This document shows, piece by piece, positions 35,287 through 44,760 of a stretch of 64,000 nt of DNA. A program made the translations under genes and the position numbers. This stretch comes from Telmatospirillum sp. (GTDB lineage: Bacteria > Pseudomonadota > Alphaproteobacteria > CACIAM-22H2): NCBI GenBank assembly GCA_020248985.1, contig JADCGL010000018.1, forward strand, positions 62,001-126,000. The letters run 5' to 3'. Under the pieces are notes generated by a model. It saw only the letters and a list, made by a program, of their open reading frames with translations. It was not told where the DNA came from and ran no database searches. The stretch's first letter is position 1. Each line of letters opens with the position of its first letter.

Positions 35287-36504
35287 ATGGCGTTCGATTT
35301 CGAACCGCGTTCGGCGGCGTTCATCGCCGATCCCTATCCTGCCTTGGCGCAAGCGCGCGCGGCAGCCCCCTTGTTCCATTCCAAAAAGCTCGGCGGCTGG
35401 GTTGCCGCCGGTTACGCCGACTGCAAGGCGCTGCTCAAGGACCCGCGCCTGTCGGCCGACCGCATGACGCCGTTTTTCGACCATTTGCCGCCGCCCGCGC
35501 GCGAGGCGGTCGCGACCCTCGAAGCGATGATGAAGCGCTGGGCCGTGTTCGTCGATCCGCCGATCCACACGCGGCTGCGCGGCCTCATGAACAAAGCCTT
35601 CAGCTCGCGCGCGATCGAAAGCCTCGCACCGGCGATCCAAGCGCGCGTCGACTCGCTGATCGACGAATTTGCCGATCGCCCGCAGATCGATTTCATCCGC
35701 GAATTTGCCTATCCGCTGCCGGCCTATGTGATCGCCGATCTGCTTGGCGTGCCGATCGAGGACGTCGATCGGCTCAAACGCTGGTCGGACGATCTGGGCG
35801 CTTTCGTGCTGACCGCGCGCGCGAGCCCCGACAAATACGTGCGCGCCGAAGCGGCGGCCAAAGAGATGCAAAGCTATTTCGACGCGCTCGTGGCTGCCCG
35901 CCGCAGCAACCCGGGTACGGATGCCGCCTCGTGGCTCATCGAGGCGGCCGACGCGATCGCGGCCATGGACGGGCCCGAGCTGACGGCGACTTGCGTGCTG
36001 CTGCTGTTTGCCGGCCACGAGACGACGACGCATCTGCTCGGCAACGGGCTGTGGGCGTTGCTCAAGCATCCGGCCGAGCTTGTCGCCTTGCGCGCACGCA
36101 TCCACGACGACGCGTTCGTCGCGGGTGCGGTCGAAGAAATGCTGCGCTGGGACGGGCCGAGCTTGGCGCAAGTGCGCATCGCGCGCGAAGACATGGACTG
36201 GAACGGCGCCACGCTGCAGCGCGGCGAACGCGTTTTTTTGATGCTGGCGGGGGCGGCGCGCGATCCGGGTATTTGCGAAGCACCCGATCGGTTCGATGTG
36301 TCGCGCGCCGACATGCCGCATCTCGCCTTCGGCTACGGCATTCATTTCTGCATCGGCGCGCCCTTGGCGCGGCTCGAGGCGCGCATCGCGTTCCAGCGCC
36401 TGCTTGTGCGATTGCCGGGGCTTGCGCTCGCGGACCAAAAGCTGGAATGGTCCGACAATCTGGTCGTGCGCGGCTTGCACCGGCTCGACATCGAGATCCG
36501 CTAA
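35287..36504 (+). CDS. Cytochrome P450
   Basis: 405 aa, a soluble bacterial P450. The I-helix oxygen-activation motif FAGHETTTHLL and the heme loop FGYGIHFCIGAPLARLE (proximal Cys) are clear; EEMLRWDGP is a K-helix ExxR variant region. It hydroxylates an organic substrate with electrons from a ferredoxin system that is not encoded nearby. The ATG at 35287 follows a long open region that lacks coding character. It is 12 bp from the TAXI-protein gene and probably co-transcribed. Confidence 0.93.
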   Translation: MAFDFEPRSAAFIADPYPALAQARAAAPLFHSKKLGGWVAAGYADCKALLKDPRLSADRMTPFFDHLPPPAREAVATLEAMMKRWAVFVDPPIHTRLRGLMNKAFSSRAIESLAPAIQARVDSLIDEFADRPQIDFIREFAYPLPAYVIADLLGVPIEDVDRLKRWSDDLGAFVLTARASPDKYVRAEAAAKEMQSYFDALVAARRSNPGTDAASWLIEAADAIAAMDGPELTATCVLLLFAGHETTTHLLGNGLWALLKHPAELVALRARIHDDAFVAGAVEEMLRWDGPSLAQVRIAREDMDWNGATLQRGERVFLMLAGAARDPGICEAPDRFDVSRADMPHLAFGYGIHFCIGAPLARLEARIAFQRLLVRLPGLALADQKLEWSDNLVVRGLHRLDIEIR

Positions 36505-36516
36505 GGGGCTTTGGCG

Positions 36517-37791
36517 ATGCGCGAATTCATCAAAGTCTATTTTCCGATCGTCGCCATGGTCCTGGCCGGTTTCGCGATCGCGTGGCATTTCGTCGATCCC
36601 GCACCGCCCGACAGTTTCGTGTTCGCGTCCGGCGAGCCCGGCAGCGCCAAGTCCGAATTTGCCGAACGCTACCGCGCGTTGCTCGCCAAAGAGGGTGTTT
36701 CGCTCGACGTGCGCCAAACCAAGGGCGCGCTCGATAGCATGCAGCGCATGGGCGGCGAGGAGCCCAGTGTGGATGCTGCCTTTATCCAGGGCGGCGTGGG
36801 TTCGGAGGAAGGCTTCCCGGGGCTTGCAACCGTGGCGAGCGTCTTCTACGAGCCCGTCTGGCTTGTGCTGCGCGCCGATTTGGCCGTGGCCAAGCTCTCC
36901 GACATAAGCGGCCTGCGCGTCGGCGTGGGACCCGAGGGATCGGGCACGCAGATACTGGTGCGCCAGATGCTGCGCGCCAACGGGCTCGACGCGATGCGCG
37001 ACATCGTGCCGTCGATATTGGGCACCGACGCCGCATTCGCCGCCTTGCGCGACGGCCAGATCGACGCGGCCTTTTCCGTGTCGGCCAATCCGCCGCCGGG
37101 TCTAGCCGACATGCTGGCCGACGGTCGTTTCCGGCTGTTCAGCTTCCGGCGCCACGAAGCCTATCGGCTGCAATTTCCGTTTCTGTCGTCGGTCGTGCTG
37201 CCGGCGGGCGGACTCGATCTCGCGCGCGATCTGCCGCGCGAGGAAACGATCCTGCTCGCCCCCGCGACCCAGCTTGTCGTGCGCGAAGATCTGCATCCCG
37301 CTTTGGTGGGCTTGCTGGTGCGGGCGGCCCAGCAGGTCCACAAGACACGCCAGCTTTTTTCGCCGGCCGGTACCTTCCCGACCACGCGCTACAACGATTT
37401 CGACCTGCACGAGGATTCCGTGCGGTTGCTCGAGCGCGGGCCCAATTTCCTCACGCGCATTCTGCCGTTTTGGGCCGCCGTTTTGGCCGAGCGCATGATG
37501 GTGCTGCTGATCCCGCTATTGACGCTGCTGATTCCGCTCGCGCGCATTGCGCCTCCCGCCTATCGCTGGCAGGTACGCGGCAAAATTTTCAACAAATACA
37601 AGGAGCTTCGCCGCATCGAGCGCGACCTGCGGGCAAGCCCTTCGGCCGAGGCAAAGGCCCGATTGCACGCCGAATTGGCGGCCTTGCAACAGGCTGCCGA
37701 GGCGCTGCGCGTGCCCGTTTCGTACGCCGATACGCTCTACAATTTGCGTCTTCACATCCGATTCGTGCGCGAAATCATTGCGCCACAATGA
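36517..37791 (+). CDS. TAXI-family solute-binding protein with C-terminal membrane anchor
   Basis: 424 aa from ATG 36517 with an AAGGGG ribosome site. An N-terminal hydrophobic helix (about residues 8-25) is followed by a TAXI-type binding fold (SGEPGSAKSEFAERY, GLRVGVGPEGSGTQIL, LGTDAAFAALRDGQIDAAF). A second membrane segment (about 327-346) leads to a charged, coiled-coil-like tail of about 75 residues. Normal TAXI proteins of TRAP transporters lack the anchor and tail, and no TRAP permease gene is present. It may be a sensor or a scaffold rather than a transporter part. Confidence 0.82.
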   Translation: MREFIKVYFPIVAMVLAGFAIAWHFVDPAPPDSFVFASGEPGSAKSEFAERYRALLAKEGVSLDVRQTKGALDSMQRMGGEEPSVDAAFIQGGVGSEEGFPGLATVASVFYEPVWLVLRADLAVAKLSDISGLRVGVGPEGSGTQILVRQMLRANGLDAMRDIVPSILGTDAAFAALRDGQIDAAFSVSANPPPGLADMLADGRFRLFSFRRHEAYRLQFPFLSSVVLPAGGLDLARDLPREETILLAPATQLVVREDLHPALVGLLVRAAQQVHKTRQLFSPAGTFPTTRYNDFDLHEDSVRLLERGPNFLTRILPFWAAVLAERMMVLLIPLLTLLIPLARIAPPAYRWQVRGKIFNKYKELRRIERDLRASPSAEAKARLHAELAALQQAAEALRVPVSYADTLYNLRLHIRFVREIIAPQ

Positions 37792-37891
37792 AATTTATCT
37801 ATTGTTCGCCAGATACTTAACAAAAAAGGCGTGCGCCGAACACGTTATAAACGTTTCGGTAACAAGATTGGCGCTAAAACGCTGGTGACTG

Positions 37892-37912
37892 CTCGGCTGG
37901 CCAACAGCCGGG
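37892..37912 (+). promoter_or_regulatory. Leader hairpin before cheA
   Basis: CTCGGCTG (37892-37899), loop GCCAA, CAGCCGGG (37905-37912) forms an 8-bp stem with one G-T pair, directly before the ribosome-site region of cheA. It could limit cheA translation or stabilise the message. No T-run follows, so it is not a terminator. Confidence 0.4.
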
Positions 37913-37934
37913 AAAGAAGATGGAGATAACCGCG

Positions 37935-40688
37935 ATGGACGATCTGCTGCGCGACTTTCTGACCGAGACCAACGAGAATCTCGGCGTGCTCGATACCGAG
38001 ATCGTCCGGCTCGAACAGAACCCCAACGATCCGGGGCTCGTGGGCAGCATTTTCCGCATCATGCACACGATCAAGGGCACGTGCGGCTTCTTGGGCCTGC
38101 CGCGCCTCGAACGCGTGGCGCACGCGGGCGAGAATCTGCTCGACAAGATCCGCGAAGGAATCCTCACGCCGAACGCGCAGGCCGTGACGCTGATCTTCGA
38201 GGCGCTCGACCGCATCAAGAGCCTGCTGTCGGTGCTCGAACAGACCGAAGCCGAACCGGAAGGCGACGACAGCGATCTCATCCAGCGCCTCAACGACTAT
38301 GCCTCGGGCAAAACCGACCCGACGGCGGCAGCCCCCAAGGCGCCGAGTGCCGCACCTGCGGCGGCACCCGCCCCGGCGGCACCGGTCGTGGCGGCCGAGC
38401 CCGAACCCGACGAACACGGCTTCGTGCCGGTCCCCGCTGCCAAGACGGCCGCCATGGCCGACGCTTTGGCCGCAAACCGTTCATCCGAAACGCCGGCGGC
38501 TGCGGCCGAAGCGCCCGCAGCGTCGCCCGCGAGCGTGCCGGTTCCGGTTGCCGCAGCACCCGCGCCCGTGGCCGCACCTGCCGCCAAAGCACCCAAAGCC
38601 GCCGAACCGCGCGGCGACGTCGCGGAGTCCGCCGTCGCGGCCTCGTCGATCCGCGTCAACGTGGACGTGCTCGAAAATCTGATGACGATGGTTTCGGAAC
38701 TGGTGCTCACGCGCAACCAGCTCCTGCAGATTCTGCGCTCGCAGAAAGACAGCGAATTCTCGGTGCCGCTGCAGCGCCTCAACCACGTCACGTCCGAGCT
38801 GCAGGAAGGCGTCATGAAGACGCGCATGCAGCCCATCGGCAACGCGTGGTCCAAGCTGCCGCGCCTGATCCGCGATCTCAGCCACGAACTCGGCAAGAAG
38901 ATCGATCTCGTCATGCACGGGCAGGAAACCGAGCTCGACCGCCAGGTGCTCGAACTCATCAAGGATCCGCTCACCCATCTCGTGCGCAACTGCGCCGACC
39001 ACGGCCTCGAGCGGCCCGAAGAGCGCCGCGCCGCCGGCAAGCCCGAAACGGGCCGCGTCAATCTCAACGCCTTCCACGAAGGCGGCCACATCATCATCGA
39101 GATTTCGGACGACGGCCGCGGCCTCAACATCGAAAAGATCAAGCAGAAGGGCATCCAGAACGGCGTGGTGAGCGAAGCCGAAGCCGCCTCGCTCAGCGAC
39201 CAGCAGGTCGCCCAGTTCATCTTCAAGGCGGGCTTCTCCACCGCCGCCGTCGTGACCTCGGTTTCGGGGCGCGGCGTGGGCATGGACGTGGTGCGCACCA
39301 ACATCGAAAAGATCGGCGGCACGGTCGAGCTGCGCTTCCAGCGCGGCAAGGGCACCGCCTTCGTCATCAAGATCCCGCTCACGCTCGCGATCGTCTCGGC
39401 CCTCGTCGTCGAATGCTCGGGCGAGCGTTTTGCGATCCCGCAGATCAGCGTGCTCGAACTCGTGCGCGCGCAGTCGGGCTCCGAGACGACGATCGAACGC
39501 GTCAACGACTCGCCGTTCCTGCGCCTGCGCGATCGTCTGCTGCCGCTCGTGAGCCTGCACGATCTCCTGCGCCTCGGCGACGAGCGCGGCGTGGAGCCCG
39601 ACCAGAGCTTCATCGTGGTCACGCAAGTCGGCACCTACACGTTCGGCATCATGGTCGACCGCGTGTTCGACACCGAAGAAATCGTCGTGAAGCCGGTGGC
39701 GCCCATCCTGCGCGACATCTCGATGTTCTCGGGCAACACGATCCTGGGCGACGGTTCGGTCATCATGATCCTCGATCCCAACGGCATTGCCGCCGCCTCG
39801 GGCGAAGCGGCTTCGATGGGCGAGCACGGGGCTGCAGCCGCGGGCGACGACGACAAGTCGGCGCGCGAAGCCGAGCGCATCGCGCTGCTGGTGTTCCGCG
39901 CCGGCGGCCAGGCGCCCAAGGCTGTGCCGCTGTCGCTCATCGCGCGTCTCGAAGAGGCCGACGCCGCGACGATCGAATTCTCCGACGGCAAGCCGGTGCT
40001 GCAGTATCGCGGCAAGCTCATGCCGCTGGTCACGATCGATCCGTCCTATCCGGTGCGCACCGAAGGCCGCCAGCCGATCCTGGTGTTCGCCGACCGCAAC
40101 CGCAACATGGGCCTGCTCGTGGACGAAATCGTCGACATCGTCGAAGAGCGTCTGCAGGTCGAAATGAACAACGTGCGCCCCGGCATGGTGGGCTCGGCGA
40201 TCATTTCGGGCAAGGCGACCGACGTCATCGACACCGCGCACTATCTGTCGCTCGCCTTCGGCGACTGGTTCGGCAAGGCAGATGCGCCGTTCGGCCAGTC
40301 GCAGCTGCGCCGCCTGCTGCTCGTGGACGACAGCCCGTTCTTCCGCAACCTGCTGCAGCCGATCCTGTCGGTGGCCGGTTTCGAGGTCACGACCGCCGAA
40401 ACCGCCACGGGCGCGCTGGCGATGTGCGAAGCGGGCCGCGAGTTCGACGTGATCGTCTCGGACATCGAAATGCCGGGCATGAGCGGCTTCGAATTCGCCG
40501 AAGCGCTGCGCCGCACCGAGCGCTTCCGCGAGACGCCGATCCTGGCGCTGTCTTCGCACACGCATCCGCGCGACATCGAGCGCGCGCGCAACGTGGGCTT
40601 CACCGACTTCATCCCCAAGCTCGACCGCGAAGGCCTGCTTGCCTCGCTGAACGAGCTGGGTGCCGCTGCCCGCGTCGCGGCGCAGTAA
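37935..40688 (+). CDS. cheA: Chemotaxis histidine kinase CheA with second CheW-like and receiver domains
   Basis: 917 aa from ATG 37935 (MDDLLRDFLTETNE); ATG 37920 would add five residues. Domains in order are HPt with His44 (FRIMHTIKGTCGFLG), an Ala/Pro-rich linker (about 115-230), dimerisation helices, the GHKL ATPase (DHGLERPEERRAAG, DDGRGLNIEKIK, GRGVGMDVV), CheW-like domain, a second CheW-like domain (VLQYRGKLMPLVT), then a receiver (LLVDDSPFF; phospho-Asp about 843 in SDIEMPGMSG). This hybrid layout is common in Rhodospirillales-like bacteria. Only cheW follows; no MCP, CheY, CheB or CheR gene is in the window. Confidence 0.95.
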   Translation: MDDLLRDFLTETNENLGVLDTEIVRLEQNPNDPGLVGSIFRIMHTIKGTCGFLGLPRLERVAHAGENLLDKIREGILTPNAQAVTLIFEALDRIKSLLSVLEQTEAEPEGDDSDLIQRLNDYASGKTDPTAAAPKAPSAAPAAAPAPAAPVVAAEPEPDEHGFVPVPAAKTAAMADALAANRSSETPAAAAEAPAASPASVPVPVAAAPAPVAAPAAKAPKAAEPRGDVAESAVAASSIRVNVDVLENLMTMVSELVLTRNQLLQILRSQKDSEFSVPLQRLNHVTSELQEGVMKTRMQPIGNAWSKLPRLIRDLSHELGKKIDLVMHGQETELDRQVLELIKDPLTHLVRNCADHGLERPEERRAAGKPETGRVNLNAFHEGGHIIIEISDDGRGLNIEKIKQKGIQNGVVSEAEAASLSDQQVAQFIFKAGFSTAAVVTSVSGRGVGMDVVRTNIEKIGGTVELRFQRGKGTAFVIKIPLTLAIVSALVVECSGERFAIPQISVLELVRAQSGSETTIERVNDSPFLRLRDRLLPLVSLHDLLRLGDERGVEPDQSFIVVTQVGTYTFGIMVDRVFDTEEIVVKPVAPILRDISMFSGNTILGDGSVIMILDPNGIAAASGEAASMGEHGAAAAGDDDKSAREAERIALLVFRAGGQAPKAVPLSLIARLEEADAATIEFSDGKPVLQYRGKLMPLVTIDPSYPVRTEGRQPILVFADRNRNMGLLVDEIVDIVEERLQVEMNNVRPGMVGSAIISGKATDVIDTAHYLSLAFGDWFGKADAPFGQSQLRRLLLVDDSPFFRNLLQPILSVAGFEVTTAETATGALAMCEAGREFDVIVSDIEMPGMSGFEFAEALRRTERFRETPILALSSHTHPRDIERARNVGFTDFIPKLDREGLLASLNELGAAARVAAQ

Positions 40689-40710
40689 GCGGCCAAGAGG
40701 AGAGACCGAC

Positions 40711-41217
40711 ATGAGCAACGCGCTGGTTCCCGCCGACAAGAGCATGGCCGTCAAAGCGGCGGGCTCGAACGTCGCCAACGATTTCGTCACGATGACGGTG
40801 GCGGACCAACTTTTCGGCATTCCCGTACTGACAGTGCAGGACGTGCTGGGGCCGCAGCGCATCACGCGCGTGCCGCTGGCCCCGCCCGAAGTGGCCGGTG
40901 CCCTCAATCTGCGCGGGCGCATCGTCACGGCTTGCGACGTGCGCCGACGCCTGGGCCTGCCCAAGCGCCAAGGCGACGGGCAGGGCATGAACGTGGTCGT
41001 CGACCACAAGGGTGAACTCTACGCGCTGATGGTCGACAGCGTGGGCGAAGTGCTGTCGCTGTCGTCCGACACGTACGAGCGCAACCCCAACACGCTCGAT
41101 CCGCGCTGGCGCGAAGTGTCGGGCGGCATCTACCGGCTGAAGGGCAAGCTCTTGGTCGTGCTCGAGGTCGACCGCCTGCTCGCCTTCAAACGCGGCCCGG
41201 GCTCGGAAGCGGCGTAA
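40711..41217 (+). CDS. cheW: Chemotaxis coupling protein CheW
   Basis: 168 aa CheW with VADQLFGIPVLTVQDVLGPQRI, the LAPPEVAGALNLRGRIV signature and VDRLLAF at the end. It bridges chemoreceptors and CheA at the membrane. A GAGGAGAG-like ribosome site precedes ATG 40711, 22 bp after the cheA stop, so the two form an operon. It lies tail-to-tail with the next gene. Confidence 0.95.
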   Translation: MSNALVPADKSMAVKAAGSNVANDFVTMTVADQLFGIPVLTVQDVLGPQRITRVPLAPPEVAGALNLRGRIVTACDVRRRLGLPKRQGDGQGMNVVVDHKGELYALMVDSVGEVLSLSSDTYERNPNTLDPRWREVSGGIYRLKGKLLVVLEVDRLLAFKRGPGSEAA

Positions 41218-41224
41218 AGGGGGG

Positions 41225-41566
41225 CTACCCCCTGAAGCCGGAAACCTTCGAAATCGCAAGTTCCAGCTCGCCCACGGGCGTTTCGACGAAGAAACATTGC
41301 TGCTCGAGTCCGCGCTTGAACGCAAAATCGAGCGTGAATTGCCAGGCGTCCGGCCCCGGGCTGCGGCCGAGAAGCTGCGCCCCCGCCGCAAATGACGTGG
41401 TTATCGAGGCCTGCAGAATACCCTCGTCGTCGATGCGATAGGTGCCATCCTCGGTGCGTCCTGCCGTGTCGGCCGAACGGATGCTGCCGTCGCGAACGGC
41501 GACCATCGCCGGGGCGAGATGGGTATCGTCGCTGAGGCTGTAGGGATAGATGCGCTCGACATCCAT
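41225..41566 (-). CDS. Hypothetical protein
   Basis: 113 aa from ATG 41566, which has an AGGAT ribosome-like site; the frame stays open to a GTG at 41599. The sequence ([42 protein letters not shown]) looks like a small beta-rich protein with no signal, membrane segment or familiar motif. It diverges from the Mo-hydroxylase/sox operon and converges on cheW. No function is assignable. Confidence 0.65.
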   Translation of the reverse strand: MDVERIYPYSLSDDTHLAPAMVAVRDGSIRSADTAGRTEDGTYRIDDEGILQASITTSFAAGAQLLGRSPGPDAWQFTLDFAFKRGLEQQCFFVETPVGELELAISKVSGFRG

Positions 41567-41754
41567 ACGGGTGCTATCCTGGGTTGCTGAACGCGACACA
41601 ATCTAACATCGACGCAACCGGATCGCCAGACGGAAGAATTCAGGCGGAGGGGGCCTCCGTCGCCGACATTGCCGCGGCGGTTGCGCGGCGTATTGTCGCG
41701 GGGGCGGTTTCCTTGCTAGGCTCTGCGCCAAGCTGGAAAAACCGGGAGGCCGCC

Positions 41755-42204
41755 ATGATCGCGTTGAACGTCAATGGTCGGGAGACGCGGATCGACGTCG
41801 ATCCGCAAACGCCGTTGCTTTGGGTCCTGCGCGACCATGTGGGCCTCACGGGCACCAAATACGGCTGCGGCATCGCCCAATGCGGGGCATGCACCGTGCA
41901 TATCGACGGCCAACCGGTGCGCTCCTGCGGGCTGCCGGTCGGCGATGTGGGGTCGGCCAAAATCGTGACCATCGAGGGTCTGGCGCCGGCCGGGATCCTC
42001 ACCAAAGTGCAGAAAGCGTGGCTCGATCTCGACGTGCCGCAATGCGGCTACTGCCAGTCGGGCATGCTGATGGCGGCAAGCGCGCTTCTCGCCGCCACGC
42101 CCAATCCCACCGACGCCGATATCGACGCGGCGATGACCAATATCTGCCGCTGCGGGACGTACCAGCAAGTGCGCGCGGCGATCCACGCCGCGGCCAAGGC
42201 CTGA
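41755..42204 (+). CDS. 2Fe-2S subunit of a xanthine-oxidase-family Mo-hydroxylase (IorA-like)
   Basis: 149 aa with two iron-sulfur clusters: plant-type [15 protein letters not shown] plus distal Cys, then CGYCQSGM and [12 protein letters not shown]. It carries electrons from the molybdenum site. Strong GGGAGG ribosome site. The partner subunit follows after 13 bp; no separate FAD subunit is present, which is the isoquinoline oxidoreductase/aldehyde dehydrogenase layout where a c-type cytochrome accepts electrons. It is the first gene of an operon that continues with sox genes. No own signal peptide: export would be by hitchhiking with the Tat-bearing subunit. Confidence 0.93.
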   Translation: MIALNVNGRETRIDVDPQTPLLWVLRDHVGLTGTKYGCGIAQCGACTVHIDGQPVRSCGLPVGDVGSAKIVTIEGLAPAGILTKVQKAWLDLDVPQCGYCQSGMLMAASALLAATPNPTDADIDAAMTNICRCGTYQQVRAAIHAAAKA

Positions 42205-42217
42205 GGAGGAGCGCGCC

Positions 42218-44374
42218 ATGATCGACACGATCAAACTGGACCGCCGCGCATTCCTGGTCGGCACGGCCGCCGCAGGCGCGGGCTTTTCGCTCGGCTTCGG
42301 TGCTTCGCCCGCCGCCGCCCAAGGCGCTGTGCCCGAGGTCAATGCCTGGGTCGTGATCCGGCCCGACGACGGCGTGGTCATCCGCATCGCGCGCTCGGAA
42401 ATGGGGCAGGGCACGCTGACGGGGTTGGCGCAGCTGGTCGCCGAAGAGCTCGAATGCGACTGGTCGAAGGTTTCGACCGAGTTTCCCACGCCCGGCCAGA
42501 ACGTCGCGCGCAATCGCGTGTGGCGGAATTTTTCGACCGGCGGCTCGCGCGGCATTCGCGAAAGCCACGATTACGTTCGCCAAGGCGGGGCCGCCGCGCG
42601 CGACATGCTGATCCGTGCGGCAGCCGCCGAATGGAACGTGCCCGCCGGCGAATGTGCCGCGGCCAACTCCACCATCACCCATCGCCCGTCCGGACGCACC
42701 ACGACCTACGGCAAGGTGGCGGCGGCGGCGTCCCGCCTGCAGCCGCCGGGCGAGATCGCCCTCAAGCCCGTCGCGGATTGGAAGATCGCAGGCAAGCCGC
42801 TCAATCGCCTGGACACGGCCGACAAGCTCACCGGCAAGCTCGTGTACGGTGCGGATATCAAGATGCCGGGCATGCTGACGGCGGCGATCAAGGCCTGTCC
42901 GGTGGTCGGCGGCAAACTTGGCTCGTTCGATGCGGCTTCTGTGCGCAGCATGCCGGGCGTCAAGCACGTGCTGGCGGTCGACGGCAATGCGGTCGCCGTC
43001 GTGGCCGACACGTATTGGCAAGCGCATTTGGCGCTCGAAAAACTGCCGATCGTTTGGGACAAGGGCCCGAACGCGTCCGTCTCCAGCGCTTCGATCGACA
43101 CGATGCTCGACGAGGGGCTCGGTGCCGCACAAGCCTTTGTCGGCAACCGGCAGGGCGACGCGACCGCTGCGATCGCAGGGGCTGCGCGCCGCATCGAGGC
43201 GACCTATTCCTTCCCCTACCAGAACCACGCGCCGATGGAGCCGATGAACGCCACGGCGCTCTACACCGGCCAGCGCTGCGAAGTGTGGTGCCCGACCCAG
43301 AACGGCGAAGCCGCGTTGGCGGCGACGGCCGAGGCCGCCGGTCTGCCGGTGCAAAGCTGCGACGTGCACAAGACCATGCTCGGCGGCGGTTTCGGTCGAC
43401 GCGGCCGCTCGGACTATGTGCGCCAGGCCGTGCTGGTCGCCAAGCAGATTCCCGGCGTGCCGGTGAAGCTGCTGTGGTCGCGCGAAGAAGACATGACGCA
43501 ATGCGCCTTCCATCCGATCACGAAATGCAAGCTCACGGGCGCCTTGGACGCGGCCGGGAATTTGACCGGCTTGCATATGCGCATTTCCGGCCAGTCCATC
43601 CTTGCCTCGCTGCTGCCGCAGAATCTGCAGAACGGCATGGATCCGGTCGTGTTCCAAGGCCTCAATCCGGGCGGTGCGGAAGGCCAGTTCGGCTACGACA
43701 TTCCCAATCTGCTGATCGACCATGCGATGCGCAACCCGCATATCCTGGCCGGGTTCTGGCGCGGCGTGAACGCCAACCAGAACGCGCTCTATGTCGAATG
43801 TTTCATGGACGAATTGGCGCGCGCGGCCAACCAGGACCCGCTCGAGTTCCGTCGCAAGATGCTGCGCCCGAAGCACCGCGTCGTGCTGGAAGCGGCGGCC
43901 GAAAAGGCGAATTACGGGCGCGCGCCGGCCGGGCGCCATCACGGGCTTGCCCAAGTGATGGCCTTCGGCAGTTACGTTGCGGCCTGCGCCGAAGTTTCGG
44001 TCGATGCGCGCGGCGCCCTCAAGGTCCACAAGATCGTCGCGGCAACCGATTGCGGCGTCGCGGTCAATCCCGCCCAGATCCATCGCCAAGTCGCGGGCTC
44101 CTTCGTCTACGGCCTGTCGGCGATGCTCTACGGCGAATGCACGGTCAAGGACGGCGCCATCGAGCAGACCAATTTCGACGCCTACAATGTGATGCGCATC
44201 GACGAGATGCCGGAGGTCGAAACGGTGCTCGTCGCGTCGGGCGGGTTCTGGGGCGGGGTGGGCGAGCCCACCATCGCCGTGGCCGCACCGGCCGTGCTCA
44301 ACGCGATTTTTGCGGCGACCGGCAAGCGCGTTCGCGACCTGCCGCTGGTCAAGCACGATCTGAGGCGGGTGTGA
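42218..44374 (+). CDS. Molybdopterin-binding subunit of Mo-hydroxylase, Tat-exported (IorB-like)
   Basis: 718 aa. The N-terminus has a Tat signal (LDRRAFLVGTAAAGAGFSL ... AAAQG). The body matches IorB-type large subunits: RIARSEMGQGTLTGLAQL, HKTMLGGGFGRRG, and WGGVGEPT near the C-terminus with the catalytic Glu of xanthine-oxidase enzymes. It should hydroxylate a substrate at the Mo-MCD site in the periplasm. Its stop overlaps the soxX start by 4 bp (GTGA), an unusual link to sulfur oxidation. Possible roles are an aldehyde/N-heterocycle oxidase or a substitute for a Sox dehydrogenase; the sequence alone does not decide. Confidence 0.92.
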   Translation: MIDTIKLDRRAFLVGTAAAGAGFSLGFGASPAAAQGAVPEVNAWVVIRPDDGVVIRIARSEMGQGTLTGLAQLVAEELECDWSKVSTEFPTPGQNVARNRVWRNFSTGGSRGIRESHDYVRQGGAAARDMLIRAAAAEWNVPAGECAAANSTITHRPSGRTTTYGKVAAAASRLQPPGEIALKPVADWKIAGKPLNRLDTADKLTGKLVYGADIKMPGMLTAAIKACPVVGGKLGSFDAASVRSMPGVKHVLAVDGNAVAVVADTYWQAHLALEKLPIVWDKGPNASVSSASIDTMLDEGLGAAQAFVGNRQGDATAAIAGAARRIEATYSFPYQNHAPMEPMNATALYTGQRCEVWCPTQNGEAALAATAEAAGLPVQSCDVHKTMLGGGFGRRGRSDYVRQAVLVAKQIPGVPVKLLWSREEDMTQCAFHPITKCKLTGALDAAGNLTGLHMRISGQSILASLLPQNLQNGMDPVVFQGLNPGGAEGQFGYDIPNLLIDHAMRNPHILAGFWRGVNANQNALYVECFMDELARAANQDPLEFRRKMLRPKHRVVLEAAAEKANYGRAPAGRHHGLAQVMAFGSYVAACAEVSVDARGALKVHKIVAATDCGVAVNPAQIHRQVAGSFVYGLSAMLYGECTVKDGAIEQTNFDAYNVMRIDEMPEVETVLVASGGFWGGVGEPTIAVAAPAVLNAIFAATGKRVRDLPLVKHDLRRV

Positions 44375-44760
44375 GATCGGTGCTCGCGCTCGCGGCGGCG
44401 GCGATGCTGCTTGCGGCTGGGTCTGCCGAAGCGGGCGACGCCGCGCGCGGCCGCGCGATCGTGGCCGATGCGCGCGGCGGTCTGTGCGTGCTGTGCCACA
44501 AAGTGCCCATTGCCGAGGTGCTGTTCCAGGGCGAACTGGGCCCCGATCTGGCCGGCGTGGGCGCACGCCTGTCGGAAAGCGAATTGCGCGCGCGGCTGGT
44601 CGATCCGCGCGCCTTCAACCCGGACTCAATCATGCCTTCCTACGCGCGCACCGACGGATTCACGCGCGTCGCGGCCAACCAAGCGGGCCGGCCGCTCCTC
44701 AGCAACGCGCAGATCGACGACGTGGTCGCGTATCTTGCCACGCTGCGAGGCACCCCGTGA
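44371..44760 (+). CDS. soxX: Monoheme c-type cytochrome SoxX
   Basis: 129 aa, GTG start in a GTGA overlap with the Mo-hydroxylase gene. A signal peptide (about residues 1-21) is followed by the heme site CVLCH (39-43) and the distal Met88 in SIMPSYAR. ELGPDLAGVGARLS and RPLLSNAQIDDVVAYLATLRG are SoxX-like. SoxX pairs with SoxA to attach sulfur compounds to SoxY and receives the electrons. Here it may also take electrons from the Mo-hydroxylase. Confidence 0.9.
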   Translation: MRSVLALAAAAMLLAAGSAEAGDAARGRAIVADARGGLCVLCHKVPIAEVLFQGELGPDLAGVGARLSESELRARLVDPRAFNPDSIMPSYARTDGFTRVAANQAGRPLLSNAQIDDVVAYLATLRGTP

